Shown here in pieces: positions 48,320 to 61,875 of a stretch of 64,000 bases of DNA. The notes under the pieces were generated by a model. It saw only the letters and a list, made by a program, of their open reading frames with translations. It had not been told where the DNA came from and searched no databases. The stretch lies in the NCBI GenBank assembly GCA_944472135.2, contig OX235264.1, forward strand, positions 84,330,319 through 84,394,318, given 5' to 3'. The translations under genes and the position numbers were made by a program. Each line of letters begins with the position of its first letter. The stretch's first letter is position 1. Source of the DNA: Trichobilharzia regenti (lineage: Eukaryota; Platyhelminthes; Trematoda; Strigeidida; Schistosomatidae).

Positions 48320-49452
48320 TCACCTACTTTCAGAATTTGTTGCACAAGTTGTCTTCTTCATCTTATTCCACATTCAATGATTCATGGCGTACCTCGAGTC
48401 GAATATCCTCAAATATTCGAAGTTTACAACAGGGTGGATATCAGTGATATCTTAATCGTCACCGATGGAAACACTGACCTGAATGAAATCTTACAGATAG
48501 ATATTCGACAACACTCAGTCATATCCGAAATCCAAGCGGAATCAAAACATTAATTAGCCTCCCTAGATATCCGCCTCACAAGACGATCACACGGAAGCCT
48601 ACAAAGGCCAATCTACCATAACCCAAATTGGAATGGACAGCCCACAGTCTAACACAGTTTTGTCCCGATGGGCAAACAAATAGCTCATTGCCTCTCTTGC
48701 CACGAGAATCTACCATATGTGCACTGGAGATGCACTGGATTGAATAGGGAGAAATTGGAATCCTTCAGAAGAACAAACTCTATTCAAAACTGGATATCCG
48801 ACCTCCTTCAATGCCCTCCCCTCAATAAACATCTAAATAGAAAGGCCGATACTCCTCGAGAGCTGGATTTGTCGAAGAAACAATAACAGCTAGTTGTAAA
48901 TCTGAAATTCAAGCCAGATACAGTTAGTCAGATCCTCCGAAGCCGTCTGGAGAGAGAAATTCGTAGAACCTTCTTCTCTGCATCTCTACGTCTCATCCCA
49001 CCACAACCACAACCACAACCACACCCACACCCACCTTCCTCTACACATGCTATTATTCATTCACAAAAACCTCAAAGACAAGACCCCATTGTTCACAACT
49101 TCAAGGTGTATTCACCAATTCACCTGCTCCTCGGGATCTCATTACATACATACACCGCCGTATCAGCCACACACAGTCTAGACGTTCCCACCAACACCTA
49201 CCAGCATGGTTGTCAAAAGGAGAATGTGGAGCTGTCAACACCTCAACTCTCGAGCATATCACTAATTCACGTCATCAAGAAGAGACTCCTTTCAAAGTCA
49301 TACACAAAGTACAACGTCAACAAGTCCTTGTTCTAAAGGATTTATTCCGCCTACATCTTCTTCATTCAGCTGACGCCTTAGCAATCCTTAGGGAGAAACC
49401 TGAACTTTGTCTTCACAAACGTTTCATCCAGCCAGCTCTTTTACTACTATAG
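48320..49452 (+). pseudogene. Penelope-like remnant (family A) upstream of tubulin copy 4
   Basis: As 16985-18095, but keeps the 30 bp near 48448-48477 that encode the decayed catalytic region (DILIVTDGNTD). Ends 818 bp before the ATG. Confidence 0.7.
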
Positions 49453-50270
49453 CCTGACTAGTATTTCCTTACTTCCCTCATTCCTTCTTCGTCTTCTGAA
49501 TAACTAGCTGTTTAATAACATCTTTGCAGGCCGTTTCATGTCTCTATTCTACAACTCATTCTCAACCTTCCCTTCTCTTGTCTCTTATCAACTATTAATT
49601 CTGAATGATTATTCATCACTCAACCAATTAGTTGTCAACCCTTTTGATTAAGCACGACTACTCCTAGTCTTTCAAACATACTTATTGCTCATTCACTCTG
49701 ACTTGCTTCATCGCTCGCTCAAAGTTACCTTTGACCTCTGTTGTCAACCAATCAATCAATCAATCTATGTTGTATATGCATAAACAACACCCTACACAAA
49801 CCTACAGCCTTGAAGTGACTCTACGAAAAGTGATCTCTTTACTGACAAGGCATGTCTTCTTCTTAATATTAAAAAAAAAAGTTAGTAGAAAGAGTTATTC
49901 CAGATGAGATGAGATGAGATGAGATGAGATCACGCCATGAGACCAGGTGAGGTGATATCAGACCGGGAGGATGACGCCTGCCCAAGGCGACTCTCCACAT
50001 GAACCAACCACAATTGAGATTGATTATTATTGGTGTGTAGAAAATCAAGGTGAATAATTAATTATTATGGCTGTTATCACATGCATCCCCTTGACAAAGT
50101 GTTCTGATGAATGGTGATTGGATGAACGATGCAGACGATCAGACCAATCAGTGAGCAGCTGAAATCAAGCATGTCAGTTTAGCTATATAAGTGTGGAGAT
50201 GTGCCGGTATGCGATTAATTTGACGTGACTTGACTGTACTTGTCGACATCGGTTGTCAGAAAGCATCATC
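49453..50270 (+). promoter_or_regulatory. 5' flank and core promoter of alpha-tubulin copy 4
   Basis: CCAAT 50144-50148 and TATATAA 50184-50190, 87 bp before the ATG. The GACGT array is shortest here and in copy 5 (about 50221-50234). Confidence 0.7.
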
Positions 50271-52143
50271 ATGGTAGGTCGTTGTTCTTGTTTATGTGTT
50301 ATGCATTGTGATGGTGACTTGAGTTGCTTGGTTAGTTGGTTGATGTAGGTGGTCGTGTATGTATTGATGGTATGTAGTGTTATGTATTACCGACATTGAC
50401 TGGTATTTGGCTATCCCGGTAATGACGACGAGTAGTAGTAGTAGGGAGGAGGAGGAGGCTGTGTTGTTAGCTAGAATATGAGGCAGGACTGATTTACTTG
50501 CAGGTGAGATGAGGTTCCACCTACAATACGGCGTGTTGTAGCTAATTATTCGATTGGTAATAATCTGGATGAGTGTGAGTTGTGGTTGTCTGTCGAGTAG
50601 GCGGAGGTAGGAGGTGAAATGTTATCAGATTAGGCGGGTGGTATACCGAAGGATTGCATGTATTGTCACGAGAAGTTGTATGAGACAGTATGTGAGATTC
50701 GTTTTGGTAGAGTTTTAAGTTGTAAGGTGTTGTAAATTTCTCCTTGGAGTGAGTTAATCACAGTTTGTTTGTTTGTTTGTTTTTCAGCGTGAATGCATTA
50801 GTCTCCATGTTGGTCAAGCGGGTGTCCAGATGGGAGATTCGTGTTGGGAGTTGTACTGTCTGGAGCACGGGATTGAGCCAGATGGGCGAGTGTTGGTTGA
50901 CTCGACAATTTCGACGAGTGGAAGTGGAAATGACGCATTCGGTACATTCTTCAGTGAGACGGGTTCCGGTCACTATGTTCCACGTGCAGTGTTTGTTGAT
51001 CTTGAACCGACGGTGGTTGATGGTTTACGCCATGGGAAGTACAAGCAGTTATTCCACCCGGAGCAGATGATTACTGGCAAGGAGGATGCGGCGAATAACT
51101 ATGCGCGTGGCCACTACACGGTGGGCAAGGAGCTAGTGGACGAAGTGTTGGATCGGATACGAAAGCTGTCGGAGAGATGCACTGGTCTTCAGGGCTTCCT
51201 CATATTCCATTCGTTTGGAGGTGGTACTGGTTCAGGTTTTACCTCGCTACTGATGGAACGGTTGTCGGTGGATTTTGCGAAGAAGGCGAAACTGGAGTTC
51301 GCAGTATATCCCGCTCCACATATCTCTACAGCTGTCGTTGAGCCGTATAACTCAATCCTGACGACTCATACGACGTTGGAGCACTCAGATTGTGCTTTCA
51401 TGGTGGACAACGAGGCGATTTACGAGATATGCCGTCGAAATCTGACCATTGATCGCCCATCATACACGAACTTGAATCGTCTGATTGGCCAAGTGGTGAG
51501 CTCGATAACAGCTTCACTTCGATTCAGTGGCGCGTTGAATGTGGATTTGAACGAGTTCCAGACGAACCTTGTACCTTATCCACGTATTCATTTCCCGTTG
51601 ACGACATATGCACCGGTCATCTCAGCTGAGAAGGCATTCCACGAGCAGCTGAGTGTCTCAGAGATCACGAACTCGTGCTTTGAGCCAGTGAATCAGATGG
51701 TGAAGTGTGATCCACGGAATGGGAAGTATATGTCGTGTTGCTTGTTGTATCGTGGTGACGTTGTTCCGAAGGATGTGAATTCAGCGATAGCGAGTATCAA
51801 GACCCGGAAGTGTATTCAATTTGTGGATTGGTGCCCTACAGGTTTCAAGGTGGGCATCAATTATCAGCCGCCTACGGTTGTTCCTGGTGGTGATTTGGCT
51901 AAGGTGAAACGTGCTGTCTGTATGTTGAGCAATACAACGGCGATATCTGAAGCGTGGTCACGTTTGAACCGGAAATTCGATTTGATGTATTCGAAACGGG
52001 CTTTCGTGCACTGGTATGTTGGTGAAGGTATGGAGGAGGGAGAATTTTCGGAGGCGCGAGAAGATTTGGCTGCTCTGGAGAGAGATTATGAAGAAGTGGC
52101 CAGTGAGACGAGTGTGGATGGGCAATCAGATGACGGTTATTGA
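50271..52143 (+). CDS. Alpha-tubulin, copy 4
   Basis: ATG 50271-50273, intron 50274-50787 (514 bp), exon 2 50788-52143. Protein identical to copies 1, 2 and 5. The intron has an extra G in the trinucleotide tract near 50445. Its right arm is cut short at 53889, so the next copy follows after only 7.2 kb. Confidence 0.95.
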
Positions 52144-52899
52144 TGTAACATAAATCAATTTGGTTATTTCGATTGTAATGTAATTGATCAGAGTTTTCTT
52201 TTGTACCTATAAACAAACTTATTAAGCGACGAGCATGTCTTTTCTTGTTTTGATTTGCGTACTGTGTTCTGGTTAGTTGTATATATAGTGGATTATAGTT
52301 GATTGTGGTAGGCATAATTTAGTAGGACCGTTGGATCGGGTGTGAAATTGGCGTTCGTGTAAGTGTCCGCGTGATAATGTTTGTCTCGTCTGAGCTCGAG
52401 TATGATTATGAATTGAGACGTGTTAGGGTTTGTGTTGCTGTTTATCCGTTCTAGAACCAACTCGTAATCGATTGAAGTGGTTGGTTGGTTGGTTGTGAAT
52501 ACATGATTAGCCTATATGTGTAATTGATTAGTAGAGCGTGGAATTAGGTGTGGTCGATTAGGAGGGACATTTGTGACGATGGGCTTGTTTTGTGAGTCGT
52601 GTCAATTGAAGGTGTGTGTGGGGGTGGTGAAGTAAGTGTTGAGTGGTTGGAGCGTCCAGCGTTGTGTTTTCGTGCTGTAGGTTACGGTTGTTTCGTATGG
52701 ATGAAGTGGTGATTTGAGTTGTTTGACGTAGAATTAATAATAATAGTGGTTGGCCTTACTCCGAAATAGTCCTGATGCCTTGTTGAATTTCCCACATTTG
52801 GTGCAGTATTTCATCTAATTTACCCGACAGCGGGGGAAACAGAAATATGAAGTAACATTACTGAACTGATGATCGCGTTCCCTGTTTTAGGTACCATAG
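52144..52899 (+). other. 3' flank of tubulin copy 4
   Basis: Noncoding; as copy 2. Confidence 0.6.
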
Positions 52900-53889
52900 T
52901 TCCCTCCGATGACGATTAAGATATCTCCGATATCCACACTCTTGTAAACTTCGAATATTTGAGGATATTCGACTCGAGGTACGCCATGAATCATTGAATG
53001 TGGAATAAGATGAAGAAGACAACTTGTGCAACAAATTCTGAAAGTAGGTGAAACAATAACAATAATAGCTAGTAAGGGATGTAGGATTTTTGGCGGGTGT
53101 GGGAGTGGGTGTGGGTAAAGGCGAAACTGTTAGATCTTGACAATGAAGTGATAGTGACCAAGTTGATTAGAGTGTCTGTGGTAAATTCTTGTGAATACAT
53201 TAGCTAGGCTTCTTCACATGGATTCCGATCTCTTCGGGTATGTGTAGGAGCGAGCTGGAAGGACAAGTTAAGATAAGATAAGACAAGATTAGTCGGAATA
53301 CAACGGATAACTTTAAATGCCACTGTTAACATTGACGTTATAATAATCAGCACGACTAGGAGCAGACCACCGTTAGTATTCATCATATTCCACTAACTTT
53401 CAGTTATTCTAATTTTACTACTTTCATTAGACTCGAATAAGTGCTTGAGACAACCAAATAATATCAACACAGTACTCAGGAATCATCGATTCTATCAAGT
53501 ATTTAATGACATTTCCCAGATATTCAGAAGTGAACATTTAGTGTGCGTCTCAGGATTAATTACTTGATGTGCCTCGTTGGTATACAAACATAGTTTACAT
53601 AGTTTGAATCAATCAACTCACATAGGTGGCATACAGCTTCGGTTGAGGAGACGTTAGTAAATAGTGGATAGGCCCAATCCAACGGAGCCACAGTTAAGCC
53701 AGATACATTGATTTGACTTATTGGATCCACGAATTGAAACGTATCCTCCTTTAAGGAGTGTTTGGCGATTAGCTTTCTCCCAGGTTGTTAAGTACCTACT
53801 AGCCATGGTGCTACGGGATGATGGTGGTGATCATAACATGTAAAGGATTGACATAGACTACCTGTTCTTTGTGGATGTTTGGTGAGCCA
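52900..53889 (-). repeat. Right inverted-repeat arm, unit 4 (truncated)
   Basis: Only the inner ~990 bp remain. At 53886-53889 (GCCA) it joins the C-rich tract of a left arm. PLE-D fragment at about 53130-53386; broken ORF 53560-53889 is 5'-truncated by the junction. Confidence 0.85.
53560..53889 (-). pseudogene. Broken unknown ORF, right arm 4, cut by the deletion junction
   Basis: Retains the PTRHIK end and the premature TAA; the first ~36 codons are lost. Confidence 0.4.
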
Positions 53890-54044
53890 CCGTCACCCCA
53901 CCCCCACTCACTCAAAACTCAGATATCTTCTCACTAACATCTAGTAGTTGATTGTTTTGATGACTGACCTCTAACCACTTAATTTCACCCAGCTATACCT
54001 AAAAATGAGTAACTAAAATAACCACTTGACTGGTCGTCATCAGA

Positions 54045-55144
54045 TTCTAATTTGATTACTTTCATTAGACTCCAATAGGTGCTTGAGACAACCAAATGTC
54101 AACGCAAGCGGCTATACATTCTTCGCCACATCACTTCAATGTGACCACATAGAAATAATGCACTTCTCTTCACCGAGTAATATCATATCATCCATCACTC
54201 AGTGTCATCAAAATACTCGGTGAATGGAATCATAGTATTGTAGAATTCTCCCATCACTATACATAAAACTGTATAGTCCCTTCTTATATAGGGGATTAGC
54301 GAAAGAATGAATACTCGTGGTTTACTCAGAGATGATGGATCGAAGAATACTCATTCCGACAACTGACACATTTCGCCCTACAGTTAGATGTCTATACACA
54401 CAGTTGTTGAAGAGTTATTCATATTGACAACACCAGTGTAGTGTCTTTGTGTAAGTAATATCCAGCTGTTAGGATGCGTCAATTCCAGTTGAACAGCATG
54501 TGTAGGCGACGGTATGCATGAACATCTCATGGTAGATTACACACATATCCAGTGAAATGAAGAAGACCATTTATGCAAGTTTTGAAGATGAAAGAGGACC
54601 GAAAATTCGGCTCACTGACCTAGGAAATGATACCACCGTCTGGTTCAGAAATTTCCCATTTACATGGCTCACCAAACATCCACAAAGAACAGGTAGTCTA
54701 TGTCAATCCTTTACATGTTATGATCACCCCATCATCCCGTAGCATCATGGCTAGTAGGTACTTAACAACCTGGGAGAAAGCTAATCGCCAAACACTCCTT
54801 AAAGGAGGATACGTTTCAATTCGTGGATCCAATAAGTCAAATCAATGTATCTGGCTTAACTGTGGCTCCGTTGGATTGGGCCTATCCACTATTCACTAAC
54901 GTCTCCTCAACCGAAGCTGTATGCCACCTATGTGAGTTGATTGATTCAAACTATGTAAACTATGTTTGTATACCAACGAGGCACATCAAGTAATTAATCC
55001 TGAGACGCACACTAAATGTTCACTTCTGAATATCTGGGAAATGTCATTAAATACTTGATAGAATCGATGATTCCTGAGTACTGTGTTGATATTTGGTTGT
55101 CTCAAGCACTTATTCGAGTCTAATGAAAGTAGTAAAATTAGAAT
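54045..55144 (+). mobile_element. 1.1-kb inverted-repeat-bounded element, left arm 5
   Basis: As 46855-47959, with a 4-bp deletion near 54233. Confidence 0.55.
54557..54993 (+). pseudogene. Broken unknown ORF, left arm 5
   Basis: Same length and same breaks as 47372-47808. Confidence 0.4.
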
Positions 55145-55499
55145 AACTGAAAGTTAGTGGAATATGATGAATACTAACGGTGGTCTGCTCCTAGTCGTGT
55201 TCTAGCTCACCTTGTAGATGCTGATTATTATAACGTCAATGTTAACAGTGGCATTTAAAGTTATCCGTTGTATTCCGACTAATCTTGTCTTATCTTATCT
55301 TAACTTGTCCTTCCAGCTCGCTCCTACACATACCCGAAGAGATCGGAATCCATGTGAAGAAGCCTAGCTAATGTATTCACAAGAATTTACCACAGACACT
55401 CTAATCAACTTGGTCACTATCACTTCATTGTCAAGATCTAACAGTTTCGCCTTTACCCACAAAAACCCGCCAAAAATCCTACATCCCTTACTAGCTATT

Positions 55500-55635
55500 A
55501 TTGTTGTTTCACCTACTTTCAGAATTTGTTGCACAAGTTGTCTTCTTCATCTTATTCCACATTCAATGATTCATGGCGTACCTCGAGTCGAATATCCTCA
55601 AATATTCGAAGTTTACAACAGGGTGGATATCAGTG

Positions 55636-55671
<36 letters not shown>

Positions 55672-56645
55672 ATGAAATCTTACAGATAGATATTCGACAA
55701 CACTCAGTCATATCCGAAATCCAAGCGGAATCAAAACATTAATTAGCCTCCCTAGATATCCGCCTCACAAGACGATCACACGGAAGCCTACAAAGGCCAA
55801 TCTACCATAACCCAAATTGGAATGGACAGCCCACAGTCTAACACAGTTTTGTCCCGATGGGCAAACAAATAGCTCATTGCCTCTCTTGCCACGAGAATCT
55901 ACCATATGTGCACTGGAGATGCACTGGATTGAATAGGGAGAAATTGGAATCCTTCAGAAGAACAAACTCTATTCAAAACTGGATATCCGACCTCCTTCAA
56001 TGCCCTCCCCTCAATAAACATCTAAATAGAAAGGCCGATACTCCTCGAGAGCTGGATTTGTCGAAGAAACAATAACAGCTAGTTGTAAATCTGAAATTCA
56101 AGCCAGATACAGTTAGTCAGCCTCCTTCAAGCCGTCTGGAGAGAGAAATTCGTAGAACCTTCTTCTCTGCATCTCTACGTCTCATCCCACCACACCACAA
56201 CCACAACCACAACCACCCCACACCCACCTTCCTCTACACATGCTATTATTCATTCACAAAAACCTCAAAGACAAGACCCCATTGTTCACAACTTCAAGGT
56301 GTATTCACCAATTCACCTGCTCCTCGGGATCTCATTACATACATACACCGCCGTATCAGCCACACACAGTCTAGACGTTCCCACCAACACCTACCAGCAT
56401 GGTTGTCAAAAGGAGAATGTGGAGCTGTCAACACCTCAACTCTCGAGCATATCACTAATTCACGTCATCAAGAAGAGACTCCTTTCAAAGTCATACACAA
56501 AGTACAACGTCAACAAGTCCTTGTTCTAAAGGATTTATTCCGCCTACATCTTCTTCATTCAGCTGACGCCTTAGCAATCCTTAGGGAGAAACCTGAACTT
56601 TGTCTTCACAAACGTTTCATCCAGCCAGCTCTTTTACTACTATAG
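55500..56645 (+). pseudogene. Penelope-like remnant (family A) upstream of tubulin copy 5
   Basis: As 48320-49452, with the decayed catalytic region replaced by the A block 55636-55666 and a small rearranged patch near 56120-56128. Confidence 0.7.
55636..55666. repeat. 31-bp pure A block replacing 31 bp of sequence
   Basis: Between CAGTG and CCTGAATG. Unit 4 has exactly 31 bp of mixed sequence in the same place (48446-48476). Confidence 0.9.
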
Positions 56646-57463
56646 CCTGACTAGTATTTCCTTACTTCCCTCATTCCTTCTTCGTCTTCTGAATAACTAG
56701 CTGTTTAATAACATCTTTGCAGGCCGTTTCATGTCTCTATTCTACAACTCATTCTCAACCTTCCCTTCTCTTGTCTCTTATCAACTATTAATTCTGAATG
56801 ATTATTCATCACTCAACCAATTAGTTGTCAACCCTTTTGATTAAGCACGACTACTCCTAGTCTTTCAAACATACTTATTGCTCATTCACTCTGACTTGCT
56901 TCATCGCTCGCTCAAAGTTACCTTTGACCTCTGTTGTCAACCAATCAATCAATCAATCTATGTTGTATATGCATAAACAACACCCTACACAAACCTACAG
57001 CCTTGAAGTGACTCTACGAAAAGTGATCTCTTTACTGACAAGGCATGTCTTCTTCTTAATATTAAAAAAAAAAGTTAGTAGAAAGAGTTATTCCAGATGA
57101 GATGAGATGAGATGAGATGAGATCACGCCATGAGACCAGGTGAGGTGATATCAGACCGGGAGGATGACGCCTGCCCAAGGCGACTCTCCACATGAACCAA
57201 CCACAATTGAGATTGATTATTATTGGTGTGTAGAAAATCAAGGTGAATAATTAATTATTATGGCTGTTATCACATGCATCCCCTTGACAAAGTGTTCTGA
57301 TGAATGGTGATTGGATGAACGATGCAGACGATCAGACCAATCAGTGAGCAGCTGAAATCAAGCATGTCAGTTTAGCTATATAAGTGTGGAGATGTGCCGG
57401 TATGCGATTAATTTGACGTGACTTGACTGTACTTGTCGACATCGGTTGTCAGAAAGCATCATC
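56646..57463 (+). promoter_or_regulatory. 5' flank and core promoter of alpha-tubulin copy 5
   Basis: CCAAT 57337-57341 and TATATAA 57377-57383, 87 bp before the ATG; as copy 4. Confidence 0.7.
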
Positions 57464-59332
57464 ATGGTAGGTCGTTGTTCTTGTTTATGTGTTATGCATT
57501 GTGATGGTGACTTGAGTTGCTTGGTTAGTTGGTTGATGTAGGTGGTCGTGTATGTATTGATGGTATGTAGTGTTATGTATTACCGACATTGACTGGTATT
57601 TGGCTATCCCGGTAATGACGACGAGTAGTAGTAGGAGGAGGAGGAGGCTGTGTTGTTAGCTAGAATATGAGGCAGGACTGATTTACTTGCAGGTGAGATG
57701 AGGTTCCACCTACAATACGGCGTGTTGTAGCTAATTATTCGATTGGTAATAATCTGGATGAGTGTGAGTTGTGGTTGTCTGTCGAGTAGGCGGAGGTAGG
57801 AGGTGAAATGTTATCAGATTAGGCGGGTGGTATACCGAAGGATTGCATGTATTGTCACGAGAAGTTGTATGAGACAGTATGTGAGATTCGTTTTGGTAGA
57901 GTTTTAAGTTGTAAGGTGTTGTAAATTTCTCCTTGGAGTGAGTTAATCACAGTTTGTTTGTTTGTTTGTTTTTCAGCGTGAATGCATTAGTCTCCATGTT
58001 GGTCAAGCGGGTGTCCAGATGGGAGATTCGTGTTGGGAGTTGTACTGTCTGGAGCACGGGATTGAGCCAGATGGGCGAGTGTTGGTTGACTCGACAATTT
58101 CGACGAGTGGAAGTGGAAATGACGCATTCGGTACATTCTTCAGTGAGACGGGTTCCGGTCACTATGTTCCACGTGCAGTGTTTGTTGATCTTGAACCGAC
58201 GGTGGTTGATGGTTTACGCCATGGGAAGTACAAGCAGTTATTCCACCCGGAGCAGATGATTACTGGCAAGGAGGATGCGGCGAATAACTATGCGCGTGGC
58301 CACTACACGGTGGGCAAGGAGCTAGTGGACGAAGTGTTGGATCGGATACGAAAGCTGTCGGAGAGATGCACTGGTCTTCAGGGCTTCCTCATATTCCATT
58401 CGTTTGGAGGTGGTACTGGTTCAGGTTTTACCTCGCTACTGATGGAACGGTTGTCGGTGGATTTTGCGAAGAAGGCGAAACTGGAGTTCGCAGTATATCC
58501 CGCTCCACATATCTCTACAGCTGTCGTTGAGCCGTATAACTCAATCCTGACGACTCATACGACGTTGGAGCACTCAGATTGTGCTTTCATGGTGGACAAC
58601 GAGGCGATTTACGAGATATGCCGTCGAAATCTGACCATTGATCGCCCATCATACACGAACTTGAATCGTCTGATTGGCCAAGTGGTGAGCTCGATAACAG
58701 CTTCACTTCGATTCAGTGGCGCGTTGAATGTGGATTTGAACGAGTTCCAGACGAACCTTGTACCTTATCCACGTATTCATTTCCCGTTGACGACATATGC
58801 ACCGGTCATCTCAGCTGAGAAGGCATTCCACGAGCAGCTGAGTGTCTCAGAGATCACGAACTCGTGCTTTGAGCCAGTGAATCAGATGGTGAAGTGTGAT
58901 CCACGGAATGGGAAGTATATGTCGTGTTGCTTGTTGTATCGTGGTGACGTTGTTCCGAAGGATGTGAATTCAGCGATAGCGAGTATCAAGACCCGGAAGT
59001 GTATTCAATTTGTGGATTGGTGCCCTACAGGTTTCAAGGTGGGCATCAATTATCAGCCGCCTACGGTTGTTCCTGGTGGTGATTTGGCTAAGGTGAAACG
59101 TGCTGTCTGTATGTTGAGCAATACAACGGCGATATCTGAAGCGTGGTCACGTTTGAACCGGAAATTCGATTTGATGTATTCGAAACGGGCTTTCGTGCAC
59201 TGGTATGTTGGTGAAGGTATGGAGGAGGGAGAATTTTCGGAGGCGCGAGAAGATTTGGCTGCTCTGGAGAGAGATTATGAAGAAGTGGCCAGTGAGACGA
59301 GTGTGGATGGGCAATCAGATGACGGTTATTGA
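57464..59332 (+). CDS. Alpha-tubulin, copy 5
   Basis: ATG 57464-57466, intron 57467-57976 (510 bp), exon 2 57977-59332. Protein identical to copies 1, 2 and 4. Upstream DNA matches copy 4 closely, so copies 4 and 5 look like the youngest pair. Confidence 0.95.
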
Positions 59333-60088
59333 TGTAACATAAATCAATTTGGTTATTTCGATTGTAATGTAATTGATCAGAGTTTTCTTTTGTACCTATA
59401 AACAAACTTATTAAGCGACGAGCATGTCTTTTCTTGTTTTGATTTGCGTACTGTGTTCTGGTTAGTTGTATATATAGTGGATTATAGTTGATTGTGGTAG
59501 GCATAATTTAGTAGGACCGTTGGATCGGGTGTGAAATTGGCGTTCGTGTAAGTGTCCGCGTGATAATGTTTGTCTCGTCTGAGCTCGAGTATGATTATGA
59601 ATTGAGACGTGTTAGGGTTTGTGTTGCTGTTTATCCGTTCTAGAACCAACTCGTAATCGATTGAAGTGGTTGGTTGGTTGGTTGTGAATACATGATTAGC
59701 CTATATGTGTAATTGATTAGTAGAGCGTGGAATTAGGTGTGGTCGATTAGGAGGGACATTTGTGACGATGGGCTTGTTTTGTGAGTCGTGTCAATTGAAG
59801 GTGTGTGTGGGGGTGGTGAAGTAAGTGTTGAGTGGTTGGAGCGTCCAGCGTTGTGTTTTCGTGCTGTAGGTTACGGTTGTTTCGTATGGATGAAGTGGTG
59901 GTTTGAGTTGTTTGACGTAGAATTAATAATAATAGTGGTTGGCCTTACTCCGAAATAGTCCTGATGCCTTGTTGAATTTCCCACATTTGGTGCAGTATTT
60001 CATCTAATTTACCCGACAGCGGGGGAAACAGAAATATGAAGTAACATTACTGAACTGATGATCGCGTTCCCTGTTTTAGGTACCATAG
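59333..60088 (+). other. 3' flank of tubulin copy 5
   Basis: Noncoding; nearly identical to copy 4. Confidence 0.6.
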
Positions 60089-60582
60089 TTCCCTCCGATG
60101 ACGATTAAGATATCTCCGATATCCACACTCTTGTAAACTTCGAATATTTGAGGATATTCGACTCGAGGTACGCCATGAATCATTGAATGTGGAATAAGAT
60201 GAAGAAGACAACTTGTGCAACAAATTCTGAAAGTAGGTGAAACAACAACAATGATAGCTAGTAAGGGATGTAGGATTTTTGGCGGGTGTGGGTAAAGGCG
60301 AAACTGTTAGATCTTGACAATGAAGTGATAGTGACCAAGTTGATTAGAGTGTCTGTGGTAAATTCTTGTGAATACATTAGCTAGGCTTCTTCACATGGAT
60401 TCCGATCTCTTCGGGTATATGTAGGAGCGAGCTGGAAGGACAAGTTAAGATAAGATAAGATAAGATTAGTCGGAATACAACGGATAACTTTAAATGCCAC
60501 TGTTAACATTGACGTTATAATAATCAGCACGACTAGGAGCAGACCACCGTTAGTATTCATCATATTCCACTAACTTTCAGTT

Positions 60583-61691
60583 ATTCTAATTTTACTACTT
60601 TCATTAGACTCGAATAAGTGCTTGAGACAACCAAATAATATCAACACAGTACTCAGGAATCATCGATTCTATCAAGTATTTAATGACATTTCCCAGATAT
60701 TCAGAAGTGAACATTTAGTGTGCGTCTCAGGATTAATTACTTGATGTGCCTCGTTGGTATACAAACATAGTTTACATAGTTTGAATCAATCAACTCACAT
60801 AGGTGGCATACAGCTTCGGTTGAGGAGACGTTAGTAAATAGTGGATAGGCCCAATCCAACGGAGCCACAGTTAAGCCAGATACATTGATTTGACTTATTG
60901 GATCCACGAATTGAAACGTATCCTCCTTTAAGGAGTGTTTGGCGATTAGCTTTCTCCCAGGTTGTTAAGTACCTACTAGCCATGGTGCTACGGGATGATG
61001 GTGGTGATCATAACATGTAAAGGATTGACATAGACTACCTGTTCTTTGTGGATGTTTGGTGAGCCATGTAAATGGGAAATTTCTGAACCAGACGGTGGTA
61101 TCATTTCCTAGGTCAGTGAGCCGAATTTTCGGTCCTCTTTCATCTTCAAAACTTGCATAAATGGTCTTCTTCATTTCACTGGATATGTGTGTAATCTACC
61201 ATGAGATGTTCATGCATACCGTCGCCTACACATGCTGTTCAACTGGAATTGACGCATCCTAACAGCTGGATATTACTTACACAAAGACACTACACTGGTG
61301 TTGTCAATATGAATAACTCTTCAACAACTGTGTGTATAGACATCTAACTGTAGGGCGAAATGTGTCAGTTGTCGGAATGAGTATTCTTCGATCCATCATC
61401 TCTGAGTAAACCACGAGTATTCATTCTTTCGCTAATCCCCTATATAAGAAGGGACTATACAGTTTTATGTATAGTGATGGGAGAATTCTACAATACTATG
61501 TATGATTCCATTCACCGAGTATTTTGATGACACTGAGTGATGGATGATATGATATTACTCGGTGAAGAGAAGTGCATTATTTCTATGTGGTCACATTGAA
61601 GTGATGTGGCGAAGAATGTATAGCCGCTTGCGTTGACATTTGGTTGTCTCAAGCACCTATTGGAGTCTAATGAAAGTAATCAAATTAGAAT
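60583..61691 (-). mobile_element. 1.1-kb inverted-repeat-bounded element, right arm 5
   Basis: Both terminal repeats present; contains the least damaged copy of the unknown ORF. Confidence 0.55.
60737..61174 (-). pseudogene. Unknown ORF, 146 codons with a single in-frame stop
   Basis: The cleanest copy: 438 bp from ATG (61174) to TAA (60737), in one frame, with one internal TAA after WLVGT. Features: charged N-terminus KKTIYASFEDERG, aromatic segment VWFRNFPFTWL, a His run, two close Cys in VCHLCEL, end PTRHIK. No signal peptide or membrane segment. Family not recognised. Either a decayed protein gene of the surrounding element or a chance ORF spread by the repeat. Confidence 0.45.
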
Positions 61692-61828
61692 CTGATGACG
61701 ACCAGTCAAGTGGTTATTTTAGTTACTCATTTTTAGGTATAGCTGGGTGAAATTAAGTGGTTAGAGGTCAGTCATCAAAACAATCAACTACTAGATGTTA
61801 GTGAGAAGATATCTGAGTTTTGAGTGAG

Positions 61829-61875
61829 TGGGGGTGGGGTGACGGTGACGGTGGGGTGGGGGGTGGGGGTGGGGG
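61829..61875 (+). repeat. G-rich tract, right arm 5
   Basis: Runs of 4-6 G, counterpart of 23305-23350 with different run lengths. Confidence 0.7.

Larger units (their letters stand above)
45610..48470 (+). repeat. Left inverted-repeat arm, unit 4 (reference copy)
   Basis: 2861 bp, intact, the cleanest example: SINE-like 46050-46230, foldback 46285-46694, C-rich tract 46695-46718, 1.1-kb element 46855-47959, PLE-D C-terminal fragment about 47977-48270 with the 20-bp segment retained (48013-48032). Confidence 0.9.
53886..55666 (+). repeat. Left inverted-repeat arm, unit 5 (outer part deleted)
   Basis: Begins inside the C-rich tract, so the SINE-like repeat and foldback are missing. It keeps the 1.1-kb element (54045-55144) and the PLE-D fragment (about 55165-55450, 20-bp segment retained). 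Its inner end is overwritten by an A block. Confidence 0.85.
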
